DNA of 64,000 bases from Pterobdella sp. o SKG-2022 (taxonomy: Eukaryota; Annelida; Clitellata; Hirudinida; Piscicolidae), in the NCBI GenBank assembly GCA_964035795.1, contig OZ038322.1, positions 17,765,474 through 17,829,473 of the forward strand, given 5' to 3'. This document shows positions 25,504 to 45,486 of the stretch, piece by piece. The notes under the pieces are model-generated. The model was not told the DNA's origin, did not search any database, and saw nothing but the letters and a program-made list of their open reading frames with translations. Within the stretch, counting starts at the first letter, position 1, and each line of letters opens with the position of its first letter. The translations under genes were made by a program, and so were the position numbers.

Positions 25504-25618
25504 GAGTATTATTTTAGAACACTAGTTAGTTTATTAAGATACGAAGCTTTTCTTTATCAACGTGATAACGAAAAGCTTCGTATCATAATAAACTAACTAG
25601 TGTTCTGAAATAACACTC
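25504..25618. repeat. near-perfect 115-bp palindrome (fold-back element A)
   Basis: The 49-base arms differ at only about three positions: each reads GAGT.TTATTT.AGAACACT, then AGTTAGTTTATT, then GATACGAAGCTTTTC. The centre TTTATCA-ACG-TGATAA is itself palindromic, so almost the whole element folds into one hairpin. The high arm identity suggests a recent origin or arm homogenisation. No clear target-site duplication is visible. Confidence 0.9.
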
Positions 25619-26162
25619 GAGTTGAAAATTTTTGTAGAATGTTGTAATAAATGTTGAAGTTTTGTCAAATATTTTGAATTTTCAAATCTCTTAAATTTAT
25701 TTATTTTGTTTTCTTGTTTTTTAAATTGATTAAATACGATATTTTCAGTTTATTCTTATAGCTTGTACCTTTTTGACATTAACATCAATAATATTTTGCT
25801 TTACTTCGTTCAACGTTTTTTCACAACTTCAAACAATTAATTCTCGAAAACACTAAAAAATATTATTGAATAATTGTTTTCATTAAAAAGTGACAAATAA
25901 CCCTCCTAATAAACAAAAAATTTTCAGATGAGCCTCTTAGCTTTTTAGCATTCTTGCTCTTTACCATTCGTATATATACATGATGAGTATCGGCTTCAAG
26001 AAAGTTGGTCTTACTAAAGCGGTGTTGTTCTAGTGAAAATTCATGATAAAATAAAAAAAAAAGCTAAATAAATATATTTCAAAATTGAGTTCAAAGTTCA
26101 AATTAGCTAAATTTTTAAAGTGTTAATTTAAAGATTGTTAAGCTTCTCCGTGTGAATATTTC

Positions 26163-33492
<7,330 letters not shown>

Positions 33493-35565
33493 GAGTTGGA
33501 ATTTAAATATTCAGTTTTAAATTAAAAATTCTTGGTGTTTGTTCAAGTCATAAATCACACGTCTTCGATGTAAACTTTTCTATGCTAACGCACTGACCCT
33601 CACGTCAAAAATTTCATATCATTGTTGTTTTATTACTTACTTCCAAGATGAAAATATCAGATGGTTTTAAAGTTTTATTTTATACCCAAAATACGCTTTC
33701 AAAGTTTAAGTTTGTGAAACAATCTATCCACTTGACTATCAAACTTAACTAAAGGCTAAATAAAACGATCGTGTTTTATGTATGTGTCAAAACAGATAAA
33801 ATTTGGAAAAATTCAATGAATAAAATCTGATACAATTAAAAAACTGTGTTAACAAGTTGATATTCTAGAAGGTTTTTATTATAAATATGTAGCTAGGTGA
33901 TGGGGGTCATAGTTAAATTGGTTTTTGAAATGCGATACGCACAAATAAAGGAAGATAGAAAATGTGAACTTCATATGTGTGAATGAACGAAATGCCTTGA
34001 ATACTTTGATATTAAGCCAAAGTGAAATCATTCAAAATTTATATTACTTTTTATAAGACATTTATTTGGAAAGAATTTCGATAGTTCAACGCATTCTTCA
34101 TGGTAAAGCATCTTTTGAACACTAATTTATACATCTAAAACATGCAGCTTTGGAAAATATAAACTTTGAAATATATCTATGTAATTTTTGAACCATTGAA
34201 AGCCGTTTGAAACAAGAAAAATTCCAACAAAATTTATAAATTGCAAAATTGAAAGGTATGGAACGTTTGTGAAAGATAGCCGTGATTAATTGTGAACCTC
34301 AGATAAAATAATACGAACGTTTTGGTCGTTTCAAAAGATTTTTGATGGAATGAGTTGCTTGAAAGCTAAAATATTCTAGAAAACAAAGCAAAATTAAATT
34401 TTCAAAATTGAACTAGTCTCTGTAATCTAATTAAAAAGACTATCAGTTTAATTAACCCTTCTTCGGAAAGAATGTTTTATAATCGCATCAGTTATGTTGG
34501 AAAGGAAAGATTTATATAAAAATTCTTGCCGAACTATGAAGATTCAAAATTCTCTAAGGGTTGTTGATACCGATAACAAGGTTACCTATTTTTAAACGAA
34601 TTTCAGGATCAATAATAGGAAATACAATATAAAAAAACTAAAAGGATAAATTTCTATGACATAACAATACATACAACCACATCATTAGTTTGAATAAAGG
34701 TGTTTACAATAACGTCCCGAATGAGAAACTTTTATAAAAAATAATTGAGAAATTCTGTAAAAGGTCTCAGTGGATCAAATAACAGACAGCTTCATTGTTA
34801 TCTTTCTTTTGTAGTGCTGATGTTTAATGCTTCAATAAATAATCCCGAACACTTTAAACTAAAATCATTCAGAAATTAAACTTTTTTCCTATCTAAAAAT
34901 AATGTTGTGTTTTAAAGGAATAACTTTTGTTTCTGGCCTTGGGGTTTTACTTATTTGGAAACCAGAGAAAGCGGAAACAAAAAAAAAGAAAAAAAAGTTA
35001 TTTTAAAAGCCATTAGGGTAAAAATTCTAGAAAAAAATGCTTATGAGATATGAATTGAATAGACTTGGTGAAAAATGTATAATGTTGTAAATTAAGTCAG
35101 ATATATAAGAAGGAATTTTGTTAAGTTGACATTGATAAAATTATTAAATATTTCATAATTGTATAACTAGACCATAGGAAAAGTAATAAAACGTTAGTTA
35201 TCGATATTTATTTTAAAGTGCGAAGCTTCTCGATTTTAAGCCAATCATCATTTGATCAAACAAGATTTGATTTGTTTAAAATCCAAAATTGTTGTACTTT
35301 AAGAAATAAATATTAAAACATTAAGTTTTTCTTTTATCATTTTAAGTTATTGGTGAGCAATATAACTATTTTATGGCAAAATTGAATATACATATTACAA
35401 CATAAACTCAGAAAGGTTGCTTTAAAGCTTTCCTTATTTGTTGGTACTTTTGACATAAATATTCATTCTAATAATACTCCGCATTGTGGTTGTGCTAAAC
35501 AAATTTACGAGCATTTTAAAATCAAACTCACTAAATCTAATACTTTTTATTCACTTTTTCTCCAC
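33493..35565. other. intergenic, tail-to-tail
   Basis: About 2 kb of A+T-rich sequence between the ELAV-like gene end and the LRR gene end. No exon is supported. It holds an imperfect palindrome at about 35.19-35.33 kb. Confidence 0.5.
35190..35330. repeat. imperfect palindrome (fold-back element F)
   Basis: The left arm ATATTTATTTTAAAGTGCGA then AGCTTCTCGATTTTAAGCCA pairs with the right arm, which in reverse complement reads ATATTTATTTCTTAAAGTAC then AACAATTTTGGATTTTAAAC. The centre is ATCATTTGATCAAACAAGAT. The left arm contains GCGAAGCTTC, the same core word as the palindromes at 24.5, 25.5 and 54.8 kb. It is more decayed than element A. Confidence 0.6.
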
Positions 35566-38500
35566 CTACTCGGATCTGTGCAAGCATTCTTCAGGGCAAT
35601 AGTCCGTGTGATTAAGATACAGAGACCTGGGTTTGTTGGGGGTTGAAGGCAAATGACATACTCCCCATAACTGCGTTTTATTGACTAGATCTATCATCCA
35701 GCTGGAAGCACAGTTGCACGTGAGAGAATTGCCAATCAAGGAAAGAGTTCGCAGTTTAACATCCACTGAAAAAACACATCTGAAAGATTCAATTAATTGT
35801 ATAAGTAATCACACAAAAATGTTCCACCTTATTCAAAGCAAACACTTTCAATGATTAATTATTTAGATATTATCATCAGGTAGCTTTACCTGATGTATAG
35901 AGAAGCTTAGTTTGTAAGTTAATAAATCTTAGTATTTGGTTTGAATATCATAATCAGGTAGCTTTACCTGATGTATAGAGAAGCTTAGTTTGTAAGTTAA
36001 TAAATCTTAGCGTTTGGCTTGAATAATTTTTAGACTATTTTGGTCTGTCCAATGTTTTAATAGAAAAACTATACTTATTAATTCAATCTGGTTTTTCAGA
36101 AGCCGTACTTTTTCAATTGGTTTTTTAACTTATAAAAGTTTTTTTGAATACGTTTAAAACTGAGAAATAATTTACGATATGTTCAGTCTTATCAACTTAA
36201 AAGACATAACTTACAAAAATTATGGATCAATTTTTAAATAAGCTTGTTTTTCTAATTTTTATTATTTAGTATTGTTCATAATATTTAGTCTTCATTTATT
36301 AATACTTGAAATGATTTTTTGTTTAAAAAATTTGATTTGAATTGTTACATAAAAACCAAACTGACCAAAAATTTTGGTCTTTTGAGGAAATGTCTTTTTT
36401 ATTTATTTTTGATTTTTTATGAGCAAAAAATTTAAAAATGAAGAAAAAATTCAATTGATAAAAGATAGGCATGATTTGTGAAGACGGAAATCGATAAAAC
36501 CTCATTTTCCGGTAACAAAATTTTTTATAAAAACTCTCCAAAGTGAATTGCCTCATAGGTCTGTCATTTGTTTCAGAACTTATCCTATGAATTCCCAAAA
36601 ACAAAAACCAAACTTACTTCTCAAGCTTCTTGAGGTTGTTATGATCTAAGTAGAGATATCGTAGTTTCGATAGAGCACTAAGACTTTCTATAGAAAGTTC
36701 GTTTATGTTGTTTGATGATAAATCCAATCTTTCCAAAGATCTCAAGTGTATAAAAGGATTTTCATCGTTTTTGTTGATGCTAAGTTTGTTATTGTTAAGC
36801 ACAAAAGTGCCGAGCTGGTCGAGTTTTTGAAAAAAGTGAGCCTCAATAGTGGCGATGTGGTTGTGGTCCAAATGCAGAGCGAAGAGTTGTTCCAAGAAAA
36901 GTCCTTGGCCTCCAAATGACTGAATCATGTTGTTTGACATAGTGAGGACTTTGAGGTTGCTCAAACTATTGAAGTTATCAGCTGAAAACACCTTTGGAAA
37001 GTATAGAATTTCAATGTTAGTTGAATTCATTTAACATAAATACTTCGAGAGGAGTTGTTTAAAACTCGTGTTAGCTAATAAGTTATTGTTTTTGCTTGCA
37101 GAAAATGTTGAAAAATTAATATTGAAAAAATCTTCAAAATGCGAAAAAATACATTTCACCAAATAATTAGATTATATAGGCGTAAAAAACTTAGTGTATG
37201 TATTATATCGATGACCTTTGACAAGTTATCATAGTATTAAAACATGATTTTTCGTGGTTTTAACCACATTGGTCAGCTTGAATATAACATACAAAAACTC
37301 TTCTGATATAATTTGCAATATGATATGTTGCTTATGCGTTTCTGACATTTCTCTTGTTTTCAATAAAGACTAAAAACAACAAGAAAACATTATTCACGTA
37401 ACTAAGCATGATTCATGCGGCCATTTTCATATTATATTAAAAATACTTTTTTCAAAAATTTTATATAATACGTGTAAAAAATTCATTTAATTGTGAAATA
37501 TAGTTTAGTGAGTGTATACATGTATGGTTCAGAGAACGAATAGCTCAAAAAAAATTTCGTTACGATAAGAAAATCAAGTTTTTCAGTTCTGATGCTGGAA
37601 GAATTTTGCGAATTTTCAATGTTTTTAAAGCAAATATAACGGCGTGCACTCCTCGAAAAATCCAATTTCGATACATGAAAACATGCGATGAAAACCATTT
37701 GATTTAAACTCCCTTCAACAATGTTATACGTGTCTATTTTAAAATTTCTTAATTCGGCCCAACAACATGTAACTTTTCAGAGACATCGTATGTATTTTTC
37801 TTCAATTCTCAATAAATTTATTAAAAATTTCTCATATTTGATGTTTTTCGTTACAAAAAGACTTAACAACATGGTTTTTTTCACGAAATTTATATTGCAT
37901 CAAATGTTTGGCTCTATTTTGAAACTCTAAATCTGGAAACAAAAATACACTGAAAAAAAACTTTAAAAATATAAATGAGAATTTTTAAAGAGGAATAATG
38001 ATTTATGGTTATAACTGTTATTTTAGATATCAAACCCCCCTGAACGCACCTGTATAAAATTATCAGCTAAATTCAAAATCCGAAGTTCTCTAAGAGGCTC
38101 AAAAGAAGAATTGTGTATAGTTTTCAATTTGTTTCTATCGAGATCGAGTTTCTTAAGGGAAGACAGTCCAATAAAGGTGTTTTCTTCCAAGGATTCTAGC
38201 TTGTTTCCCCACAAAAATAACTGTGTGTTTGTAGTTTTGTTGGTTTTTATGAACTGTAATTTTATTCAAAATTTAGAGAAATAATGTTTTTTGCAGTTCT
38301 GTTATAATATTCATAATGTTCTTATAAAAGTAAAATAACTTTTGAATAGCATGGGTTTGCTTTTGTTTTTAAAACTGAAGTGGAAAGTTAATTTAATTTT
38401 ATTACACGAATTTTGACTCAATTTTTTTGTAGCTTTTTGAATTGGTTTTTGTATGGCAGAAAAAATTAAATAGCAAAAATCTTAAATTTTTTATAACCAA

Positions 38501-40619
38501 AACTTCCCTCGAGAAATGTTAAAAATCTAATTTTGAAAATTTTTCTTAATTTATGGGTACACTTTTTGACAATTAAACTTCTAATATAAAACCTCTTGAA
38601 GCTGGTTGCTATTCTTGAAAAAGTTTCCGGGAATTCTCTTTATATTGTTGTTCCATAGGTGCAAATGTTGTAGATTTGATAGAGGTTTAACCAGGTTAGG
38701 AGGCAGACTGGCTAGGTCACAGTTGCCCAAGTACAATTCGTGCAAATGATCCGACAAAAGACGAAAAGAAGAATCCTGTAGAGATGCTGATATAGGGTTG
38801 GAGTTGAGATTCAACTTACGAACCTGGAAAAATTGAAATAATTGTAGTAAATTTAATGAAAACTTTTTTTTAAACTAAAGAAAACTTACTTCATTTCAAA
38901 CTGAAGTATTAAACTTTTTTCGGATTCAATAAAACAAGATTAAGTGAATTTGTAAAAAAACTGTCTCAAAATTTAGAAATTCACATTGAACCAAAATCAA
39001 AATCTTCTAAACGCTTGTCAACCCCGACAAATATCAAAAAAAAAAACGATTTGAAAGCAAGTTAAAACACTTAGAAGCCCTAACATTCCTAATTCACAAA
39101 TAAACTCAAAAATTTAATTCGAACCCTAATTAACCAGTGTTGAATAAATGCGCAACTTTTACGGCAACTTCTGAATACCCGTCTTGACGAATTTAATTTG
39201 AACATCTGTATTCAGAAATGTTCAACAATGGTATTCTTCTTTCAAAAAGCAAGCGTTCAAATACTGCATCAAAATAGCAAGGTTTGAAATGTTTCATCTT
39301 ACACTCACATCTGTAGCTGACGTTAAAATGGGATTGTTTATTTTTTCAGTATTAGTCGAACCAAAAACTTTCAATTCTACTGATGACGGCTTTGATCGAA
39401 TAATCAATTTCAAAAAAAATACTTTGAGAAATTTTGAAGAATTTTTATCAATAAAAAATATTGAGACATTAAAAACCTTGAAGCTATCAAACGCAGACTC
39501 CGGTACGTTGGTGATGAGCTGGTTGTCTAAGTAGGCTCCGATGAAAGCTGCAGTGTTAGGCGTGAAAGAAGGTAAGGAAGTCATCTGGGAGCATTTGATG
39601 TCATTGAGTTGGGTACAGCAACAACTCCCTGCAATGTTCACAAATTCTATTATTTTATGTAGAATCTTGTAAAATTTATATTTGATTATGAACAAAATAA
39701 CTTTTAAAAGACCTTGCTTTATAAAAAATGAAAATTTTTTATTTATCTATCATTTCATTGCGTTAATGTTTGTAGATTATTGGATATAGCAGCGTTAATT
39801 AGAATAAAACTGAAGAATTAATAATTGACCTCCAACGATAAATTGATCACCTGTTTCACTGGAAGGAACAATAATAGAGGGACATTTTTGACATGTAGAA
39901 TACATACGAAAATAGGGGTTAGAAGGTTGTTCTGTGGGTGGTTGAGGACTCACAGACTCTGGCTGATTGTAATAAGGAGCTGGAGGCTGTTGAGGGTTGA
40001 AGGGTTGGTTTGGATTGTTTGGGACATTATAATATGGTTGGTTCTCTTTAGGTGGGTAGTAAGGAGCTTGGTTGTTAGGATTAAAATGGGCTTGGGGATT
40101 GTAGTTTAGAGGCTTGAACCTGTTGTAGTTTTGATTATAAGGAGAGAAATTTTTGTTTTTTTGGTTCATACCAAGATATCTTTGTGGTTGGTTGTTTCTA
40201 GGGTCGTAATGATTTTGTTTTTGTTGACCATAGTTTCTATCTCTTGTGAATTCTCTGTAGTTTTGATTAAAGTGAGGTTTTTGAAGATGCATTGGCCGAT
40301 AAGTGTTTTTATTAATTCGCTGATTGTTGAATTGCTTTTGTTGAGGAATTTCTAGACCTGGATTGCTAGGAGTAGAATAGTATTGTTGCTGATTTCTTTC
40401 ATTAGGCATTAAATGAGGATGTTGATATAAGTCTTGCTGGAATTGATTTTTTTTGATATATGGGGGTTTTTGTTGATAGTAATTTTGCTGACTTTCAATT
40501 TCTCTTTTGGTTTTAATTTTACTATCAATATCGTTCTCATTGTAGCTGAAAACTTTGTTTTCACTGAAGGATACATTTATCCAGCACAAGACAATCAACA
40601 TTGAATAGAGAACTTCCAT
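35566..40619 (-). CDS. secreted leucine-rich-repeat protein with Q/N/P/Y-rich N-terminal region
   Basis: Exons on the minus strand: 40619-39830, 39628-39477, 38823-38593, 38220-38050, about 36991-36618 and about 35764-35566. The start has a signal peptide (MEVLYSMLIVLCWINVSFS). About 230 residues rich in Gln, Asn, Pro and Tyr follow (for example QQNYYQQKPPYIKKNQF). Then comes a Cys-rich LRR cap (CCCTQLNDIKC), some 11-12 leucine-rich repeats (LHELYLGNCDL, LQHLHLWNNNIKRI, LRYLYLDHNNLKKL), and a C-terminal LRR cap (NSLTCNCASSWMIDL ... WGVCHLP ... DYCPEEC). No membrane segment follows, so it should be extracellular. KTKRE just after the signal could be a processing site. The last two junctions do not agree in phase, so at least one further small exon is probable at 35.8-36.6 kb or 37-38 kb. 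Orthology is unclear. Confidence 0.85.
35873..36028. repeat. 78-bp tandem duplication with internal hairpin
   Basis: Two almost identical copies, 35873-35950 and 35951-36028, each start with TCAGGTAGCTTTACCTGAT, a perfect 7-bp stem with a 4-base loop. Each continues TATAGAGAAGCTTAGTTTGT, then AAGTTAATAAATCTTAG. Only two or three positions differ, so the duplication is recent. It lies in an intron near the 3' end of the LRR gene. Confidence 0.9.
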
Positions 40620-41377
40620 TTTTTGTGTTTAAACAATCAAAACAATGAGCGAAAATGTGGATATATCAAACTTTTGAGAAGTTTACAACTAACATTTCTG
40701 CTTCTCAAATGTTTATAGTTTCTTTTATTGTTATCAACAGCTGAGGCCGACAAAATTCATGAAATAATACTTTCATCAGTAGGCATCACGAGAAAAACCT
40801 AAAAAAGCTTATATAAATGCTTATATAGACAATATTGATGCAATTATAACTTAAATAAGCACTTTTAGACGTCGATTCACTATTCAAATTGCAGCTTTAT
40901 CCACGAATCGTCCATTAATGTATGGAGTTGTAGAGTGTACAAGCAATGTACGTAACTCCCTGTATGGCAACTTCACTTGTAAGAGATGAAGTTTCCAGCT
41001 CAAATTTCAGTTTTTTAGACAAATTATATAGAGTTTTTAAGATTTATGTTGCATTTTTGAAATTTTGATAACTTTTAAATATTTCATTTTATTTGTATAT
41101 ATTGCGAAGAACATTCAAAAATTTATTGATGTCGTTTGAATTGAAATTCTTAAAGCACATTTCAAATATTTATATATGTTTCTGGTATGCCATTTATAAA
41201 TTTGAGTTGCTTTTATATGCTTAATAAATCTCTTTTTATTTTTTAATAAAAATAAAAAAAGTTTGTACATCAGTCAAATAAAATTATTCTTTAAATTTAA
41301 AATCGGCCAATTTTTTTATTTCAACTAAATGTGGAATAAAAATTATAATAGACACCATAAAAGATAAACTAAAATAA
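40620..41377. other. upstream region of the LRR gene
   Basis: About 760 bp of A+T-rich DNA. It should contain the LRR gene promoter; a TATA-like AAGCTTATATAAATGC occurs near 40805-40820, about 190 bases upstream of that ATG. No exon is supported. Confidence 0.35.
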
Positions 41378-41734
41378 TTAAGAAAGAAAAGAAAAAGAGC
41401 GGTGACAGAATAGAATACTGAAAGCATTATCGCGGAAAATTGCAAGAAAGACTTTCTGGTGCAACCAAACTGCCTTCAATGGATCCCTAGTCACCTCGAT
41501 CAGTCTTCCGCCACTCATCAACAAAACTGGCGGTAGAGGGGCCGCAGCAACTCTGTGTCTCGTATGCAATGAGTTGGAAATGATTTTGGCTACCAATTTC
41601 TGATATTTACGGCTTTTTAAATTTTCCGCAGCTTTTGCAGCGGAACCCGACTCGATGGAGCTGACAATTATATGGGACTTGAGACTGAATGTAATTGTTA
41701 TATGTGTATGATCGAACATCAATAGAATTTTCAA
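41378..41734 (-). CDS. unidentified 118-residue ORF
   Basis: An uninterrupted ORF with base composition clearly richer in G+C than its surroundings. It contains AAKAAENLKSRKYQKLVAKI, then HRVAAAPLPPVLLMSGGRL and VTRDPLKAVWLHQKVFLAIF. The block 'LKSRKYQKLVAKI...VAAAPLPPVLLMSGG' recalls the C-terminal region after the reverse transcriptase of some LINEs, but the match is too weak to call. It may be a real single-exon protein, the last exon of a spliced gene, or a relic of a retroelement. It is divergent from the small ORF at 41813. Confidence 0.35.
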   Translation of the reverse strand: MKILLMFDHTHITITFSLKSHIIVSSIESGSAAKAAENLKSRKYQKLVAKIISNSLHTRHRVAAAPLPPVLLMSGGRLIEVTRDPLKAVWLHQKVFLAIFRDNAFSILFCHRSFSFLS

Positions 41735-41812
41735 ACTTAAAAATTAAATTTTGCATAAAAAGTCATTTAAAACATTATTTTTTAAAAGGGAATTACTGAA
41801 AATGAAAAATTA

Positions 41813-41941
41813 ATGGCGGGTGAAACAGACGATGAAAATTTTAAATGTTCAAGTTTTCACATTATTAGCAAAACTTCCAAAAGTGTCGCATTGTTTATTC
41901 ATGATGAGTTTTACAACAAAATTTCAAATGCAGCAAGATAA
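41813..41941 (+). CDS. possible 42-residue protein or first coding exon
   Basis: ATG GCG GGT follows a long A+T stretch and opens a 42-codon frame, MAGETDDENFKCSSFHIISK..., ending SNAAR and stop. The composition looks like a natural N-terminus and the start context is good. It lies 78 bp from, and divergent to, the ORF at 41734. No relative is recognised; it could be chance. Confidence 0.25.
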   Translation: MAGETDDENFKCSSFHIISKTSKSVALFIHDEFYNKISNAAR

Positions 41942-42053
41942 ACTGATAAATAATTTAATAAGCTCTGAAAGAAAAATTAAAATTCTCTTTGAGATAAAGT
42001 TGGACATAACGAATGGATATAAATTAATTCATCAAGTTGCTTTTTTTTTTAAT

Positions 42054-42366
42054 TTATTTATTTAGTTATTTATTTATTTCTTAATTTATTTATTTCTTTA
42101 TTTATTTATTTCTTTATTCATTTATTTATTTATTCATTTATTTATTTGTTTATGTATATAGTTATTTATTTATTTGTTTATTTATTTGTTTATTTATTTA
42201 TTCATTTGTTTATTTGTTTATTTATATAGGTATTTCTTTATATATTTATTTATTTATTTATTCATTTATTTATTTGTTTATTTATTCATTCATTTATTTA
42301 TTTATTCATTTATTTATTTGTTTATTTATTTAGTTATTTATTTATTCATTCATTTATTTATACCTA
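42054..42366. repeat. TTTA-type simple repeat
   Basis: About 310 bp of degenerate TTTA units (TTTATTTATTTATTTG, TTTATTCATTTA and similar), with G, C or A substitutions at scattered units. The F/I/Y/L-rich ORF across it is an artefact of the repeat. Confidence 0.95.
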
Positions 42367-43491
42367 AAAAAATAAATTAAATAATTTATTTGACAAATTC
42401 TATTTATTTAAAAAGCCTAAAGTTATATATTTCCAAAATTTTTATAAGCATTATAACAAACATTCACATCTTAAAAGTAGGTTTTTATAAATTTGAATTA
42501 AATCAAAAATTTTTTTAAATTCATAATTATTCATATAAAAAAAGTAGTTTTTCATTGTGAATCTCAACATCAGTGATGTATTGGTTACAATGACAAAAGC
42601 TTATTATGCCGTTAACCAGGTCTATAATTGAAAATGTCATTTATTATTTGCCATTGCTAGTAGACGTTAGAATAAATAAGATTAATTAGATCCTTAAAAA
42701 CGAGTATGGAATGAAGACAAATTTTGGCTTGTTTCGAAATTGATTATGCCTTTCTTTTAAGTTATCTAGCCTCCCGGGGATAATAGTCGTGCGATAAATC
42801 GCTAAAAGATTGTCTATTTTTTAAATAAGAATAACATCAATAATGAATTCATATTGAATTGATTCAATTTCTTTGATGAAAAGAAGCTTTTTTAAATTAT
42901 AAGTTTAAACAAATGTTTAGAGAAAATCGCCATTTAAAGTTTGGTAATTTGATATTTTAGAGGTTTTCAAAATATGTTTTATTTATTTCAAAGCGCTATT
43001 CAATAGTTTTGTTTTCGTTTAATATTGTTGTTGTTGATAAATTCACCTTTTAATCAAATTGAAATCTGATAGCTGGACAAGAAGAATTTATATTTGTTAA
43101 TATATATTTATACATTTAAAATTTTGGTAATTATAGAAATGTTAGTTTAGCAACCATGATTGTATAAATGCAAATAAAAATATACATTATACGCATAAGT
43201 TTCTTTGTAAATGATTAACTAGCTATATTGTTTGTTCTGTATTCAAGCAAGAGAATGAGGCAGTAACAATAATTGCTTGTCACTTGAGAAAACTGTATGT
43301 ATTTTGCTCATAGAAAGTCGTTGAATCTTGAGTAGCATAATTAGTTCTATTATAGCGGAAATATTCACTAAAGGGTTCTATAATTGAATTGCAGTTTTAC
43401 TAATTCAGAATTCATTTGCAGTGCATATAATATTTAATCATGAACATTTAATAAATCATTCAGGAGAGTTCATGTTATTTATGCATAAGAA
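42367..43491. other. intergenic, upstream of the GT31 gene
   Basis: A+T-rich DNA without supported exons. It must contain the promoter of the glycosyltransferase gene; no convincing core element was picked out. Confidence 0.4.
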
Positions 43492-44972
43492 ATGAAGTTG
43501 CAGTTCAAACCCTTTCCTCTAATATATTGCTTCATTTTAACACTCTTTTTGTACAAACTACTGAATGTATCTTTTTTTTTCTTTCGCCGAAAAGAATTTG
43601 CACAACTAAGGTTTATACCTCTCACAAACACTACTCTTTATAATATTGAAAACTTAAAGTTGAACCTACTAAACCTCAAAGTTGGTATAACAGAAATAGA
43701 AGATTTCTTAGAACATAAAAAAGGCGTCAACAAAAAGTTTGATTTTCTGCAGCCATTGATACACCACCCATACCTCTGCAGTAATGTTACTATCAAAAAT
43801 AATCATTTTGTTTCTCATTCTGGATGGGTCAAAGCATTAAATTCTAAAATATCTATTGATACTTTTACCTATGTTCACTCAGCCGTTGGACATTTTAAAC
43901 AGAGAAAATTAGTTAGAGAAACGTGGGGTAAAAAAAACCTTCTAAAAGGAGAGTCCAGTAGAGTTATGTTTGTGTTGGGTCTAGCCCAAGACAAAAATAT
44001 TCAAGCGAAAGTTGAAGAAGAATTCAAAACATACGGTGATTTGTTACAAGGAAACTTCGTTGACACATATAAAAACATCACATACAAAGGAGTTTTGAGT
44101 ATCAGGTGAGATTCATAATTATATTGTTACAAGCATTTGAAACGGCGATTTGATGCAAATTTCAGATGGATAGCTGAATACTGCTCAAGAGTAAAGCTTG
44201 TGATAAAAGCTGATGACGATTGCCTTTTAAACATTTTTGGTATTAAGTACTATGTTAATGAAATTACTTCACAATTTGATGGTCCATTTCTCGCGTGTAT
44301 GGTTTACAAACAGGGATCAATTGCTATTTTGAGGTCAGTGAGTTTAAAATTGTTTAAAATGCATAATAGTTACTAAAATAGAGATTCATAAACAAAGCAG
44401 AGATCAAAGAAATTGTTCGAAATGGTGTGTTAGCAAGAAGTATTTATCTAACAGATTATATTACCCTACTTATTGTTCTGGGCTTATTTATGTAATGAAT
44501 ATCAAAATGATCAAAAATATGGTTTCAAAAGTAAACGTAAGAATTACGTTCTAATAAATTTTTAATGGTTAAAGTCTAGGTGCTTTGTAAAACGAGAAAA
44601 CTTGATGAATCTGATGATAATTTTCTTTAAATCGAAAAGCTTCAAATTTTACTGTGTTTATTCGTTAACAACTTTCAATCCTTGGATAAATTTCATTTAA
44701 AATATCATTCATGAACAATTTATGTTTTAAGAAAATTATTTCGTTATCATTTAAATCAACAGAAAACGAGTTTTTTCTGGATAGATGATGTATATATGAC
44801 TGGCATGTTGGTTCAAAACGTATATGGCATGCGCCACTTTGACATCAAAACCAGTTTGTCATACAATTCAGCCATGAAAGAAATTAAAAACGGGACCAGA
44901 CCAACAATAGCAGCTGTTCATTTGAAGCACCCTAAAAAAATAATTAAAGATGTGGAACTTTCTTTTGAATAA
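43492..44972 (+). CDS. beta-1,3-galactosyltransferase-like Golgi enzyme (GT31)
   Basis: Four exons in phase: 43492-44105, 44166-44333, 44401-44530 and 44763-44972 (about 374 residues). It has type II topology: a short basic N-terminus, then a membrane anchor (FPLIYCFILTLFLYKLLNV) and a stem. GT31 motifs appear in order: RKLVRETWG, RVMFVLGLAQ, DLLQGNFVDTYKNITYKG, RWIAEYC, the metal-binding KADDDCLLN, GPFLACMVYK, YPTYCSGLIYVM and WIDDVYMTGML. By family it transfers galactose or N-acetylglucosamine from UDP-sugar in beta-1,3 linkage onto glycans in the Golgi lumen. All expected blocks are present, so it looks functional. The exact acceptor cannot be told from sequence. Confidence 0.92.
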
Positions 44973-45486
44973 ACTTACCGCAAACGAGAAATCTCAGTTG
45001 AATTATAACATAAAAGATCTTTATTTCAGTATTGTTCGGTCTAAATTCTAATTATTTGACACTTATTAATAATAAATATTTTGAAAAGTTTTCATGTGAA
45101 AATAATTTTTTAAAAATTATTTCTTATTTAAATCAATTTTTTCTAGTATATTTATTATGAAATATGAGTGTACATGTTTTCAAATATAAATTCACAGATG
45201 TTACGGTGTGTGGCGTATTAATAGTTTTATTACTAAAAGTACATCCAAAAAAATTTCACGCGTTTTATGGTTTCCATTCGACTCTAAAATATGGCTATAA
45301 TTTTTCCGCCTGAAAACTACAAAGGGACCCCATCAAACGCCTTATTAGCGGTGGCTTTACATTTATATTTTACTTCCGGTGTTTAGTGTCTCATCAATAG
45401 TAATAATAATTTGACATATTTTGATTTTATCAAGTTATATTTTTAAAATTATATTGTTTTTATAGTTTAAATTATATAAATCAAAG
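44973..45486. other. intergenic / possible first intron of the kinase gene
   Basis: About 510 bp with no recognised exon. The N-terminal exon(s) and start codon of the downstream inositol kinase gene were not found and may lie here or further upstream. Confidence 0.35.

Larger units (their letters stand above)
23420..26162. other. intergenic with two palindromic repeats
   Basis: Head-to-head interval between the SUN gene and the ELAV-like gene. It is very A+T-rich with no supported exon. It contains two long inverted repeats (24446-24585 and 25504-25618), annotated separately, and should include both promoters. Confidence 0.5.

Noticed and set aside
42174..42380. ORF of F/I/Y/L repeats
   Set aside because: Translation of the TTTA simple repeat.
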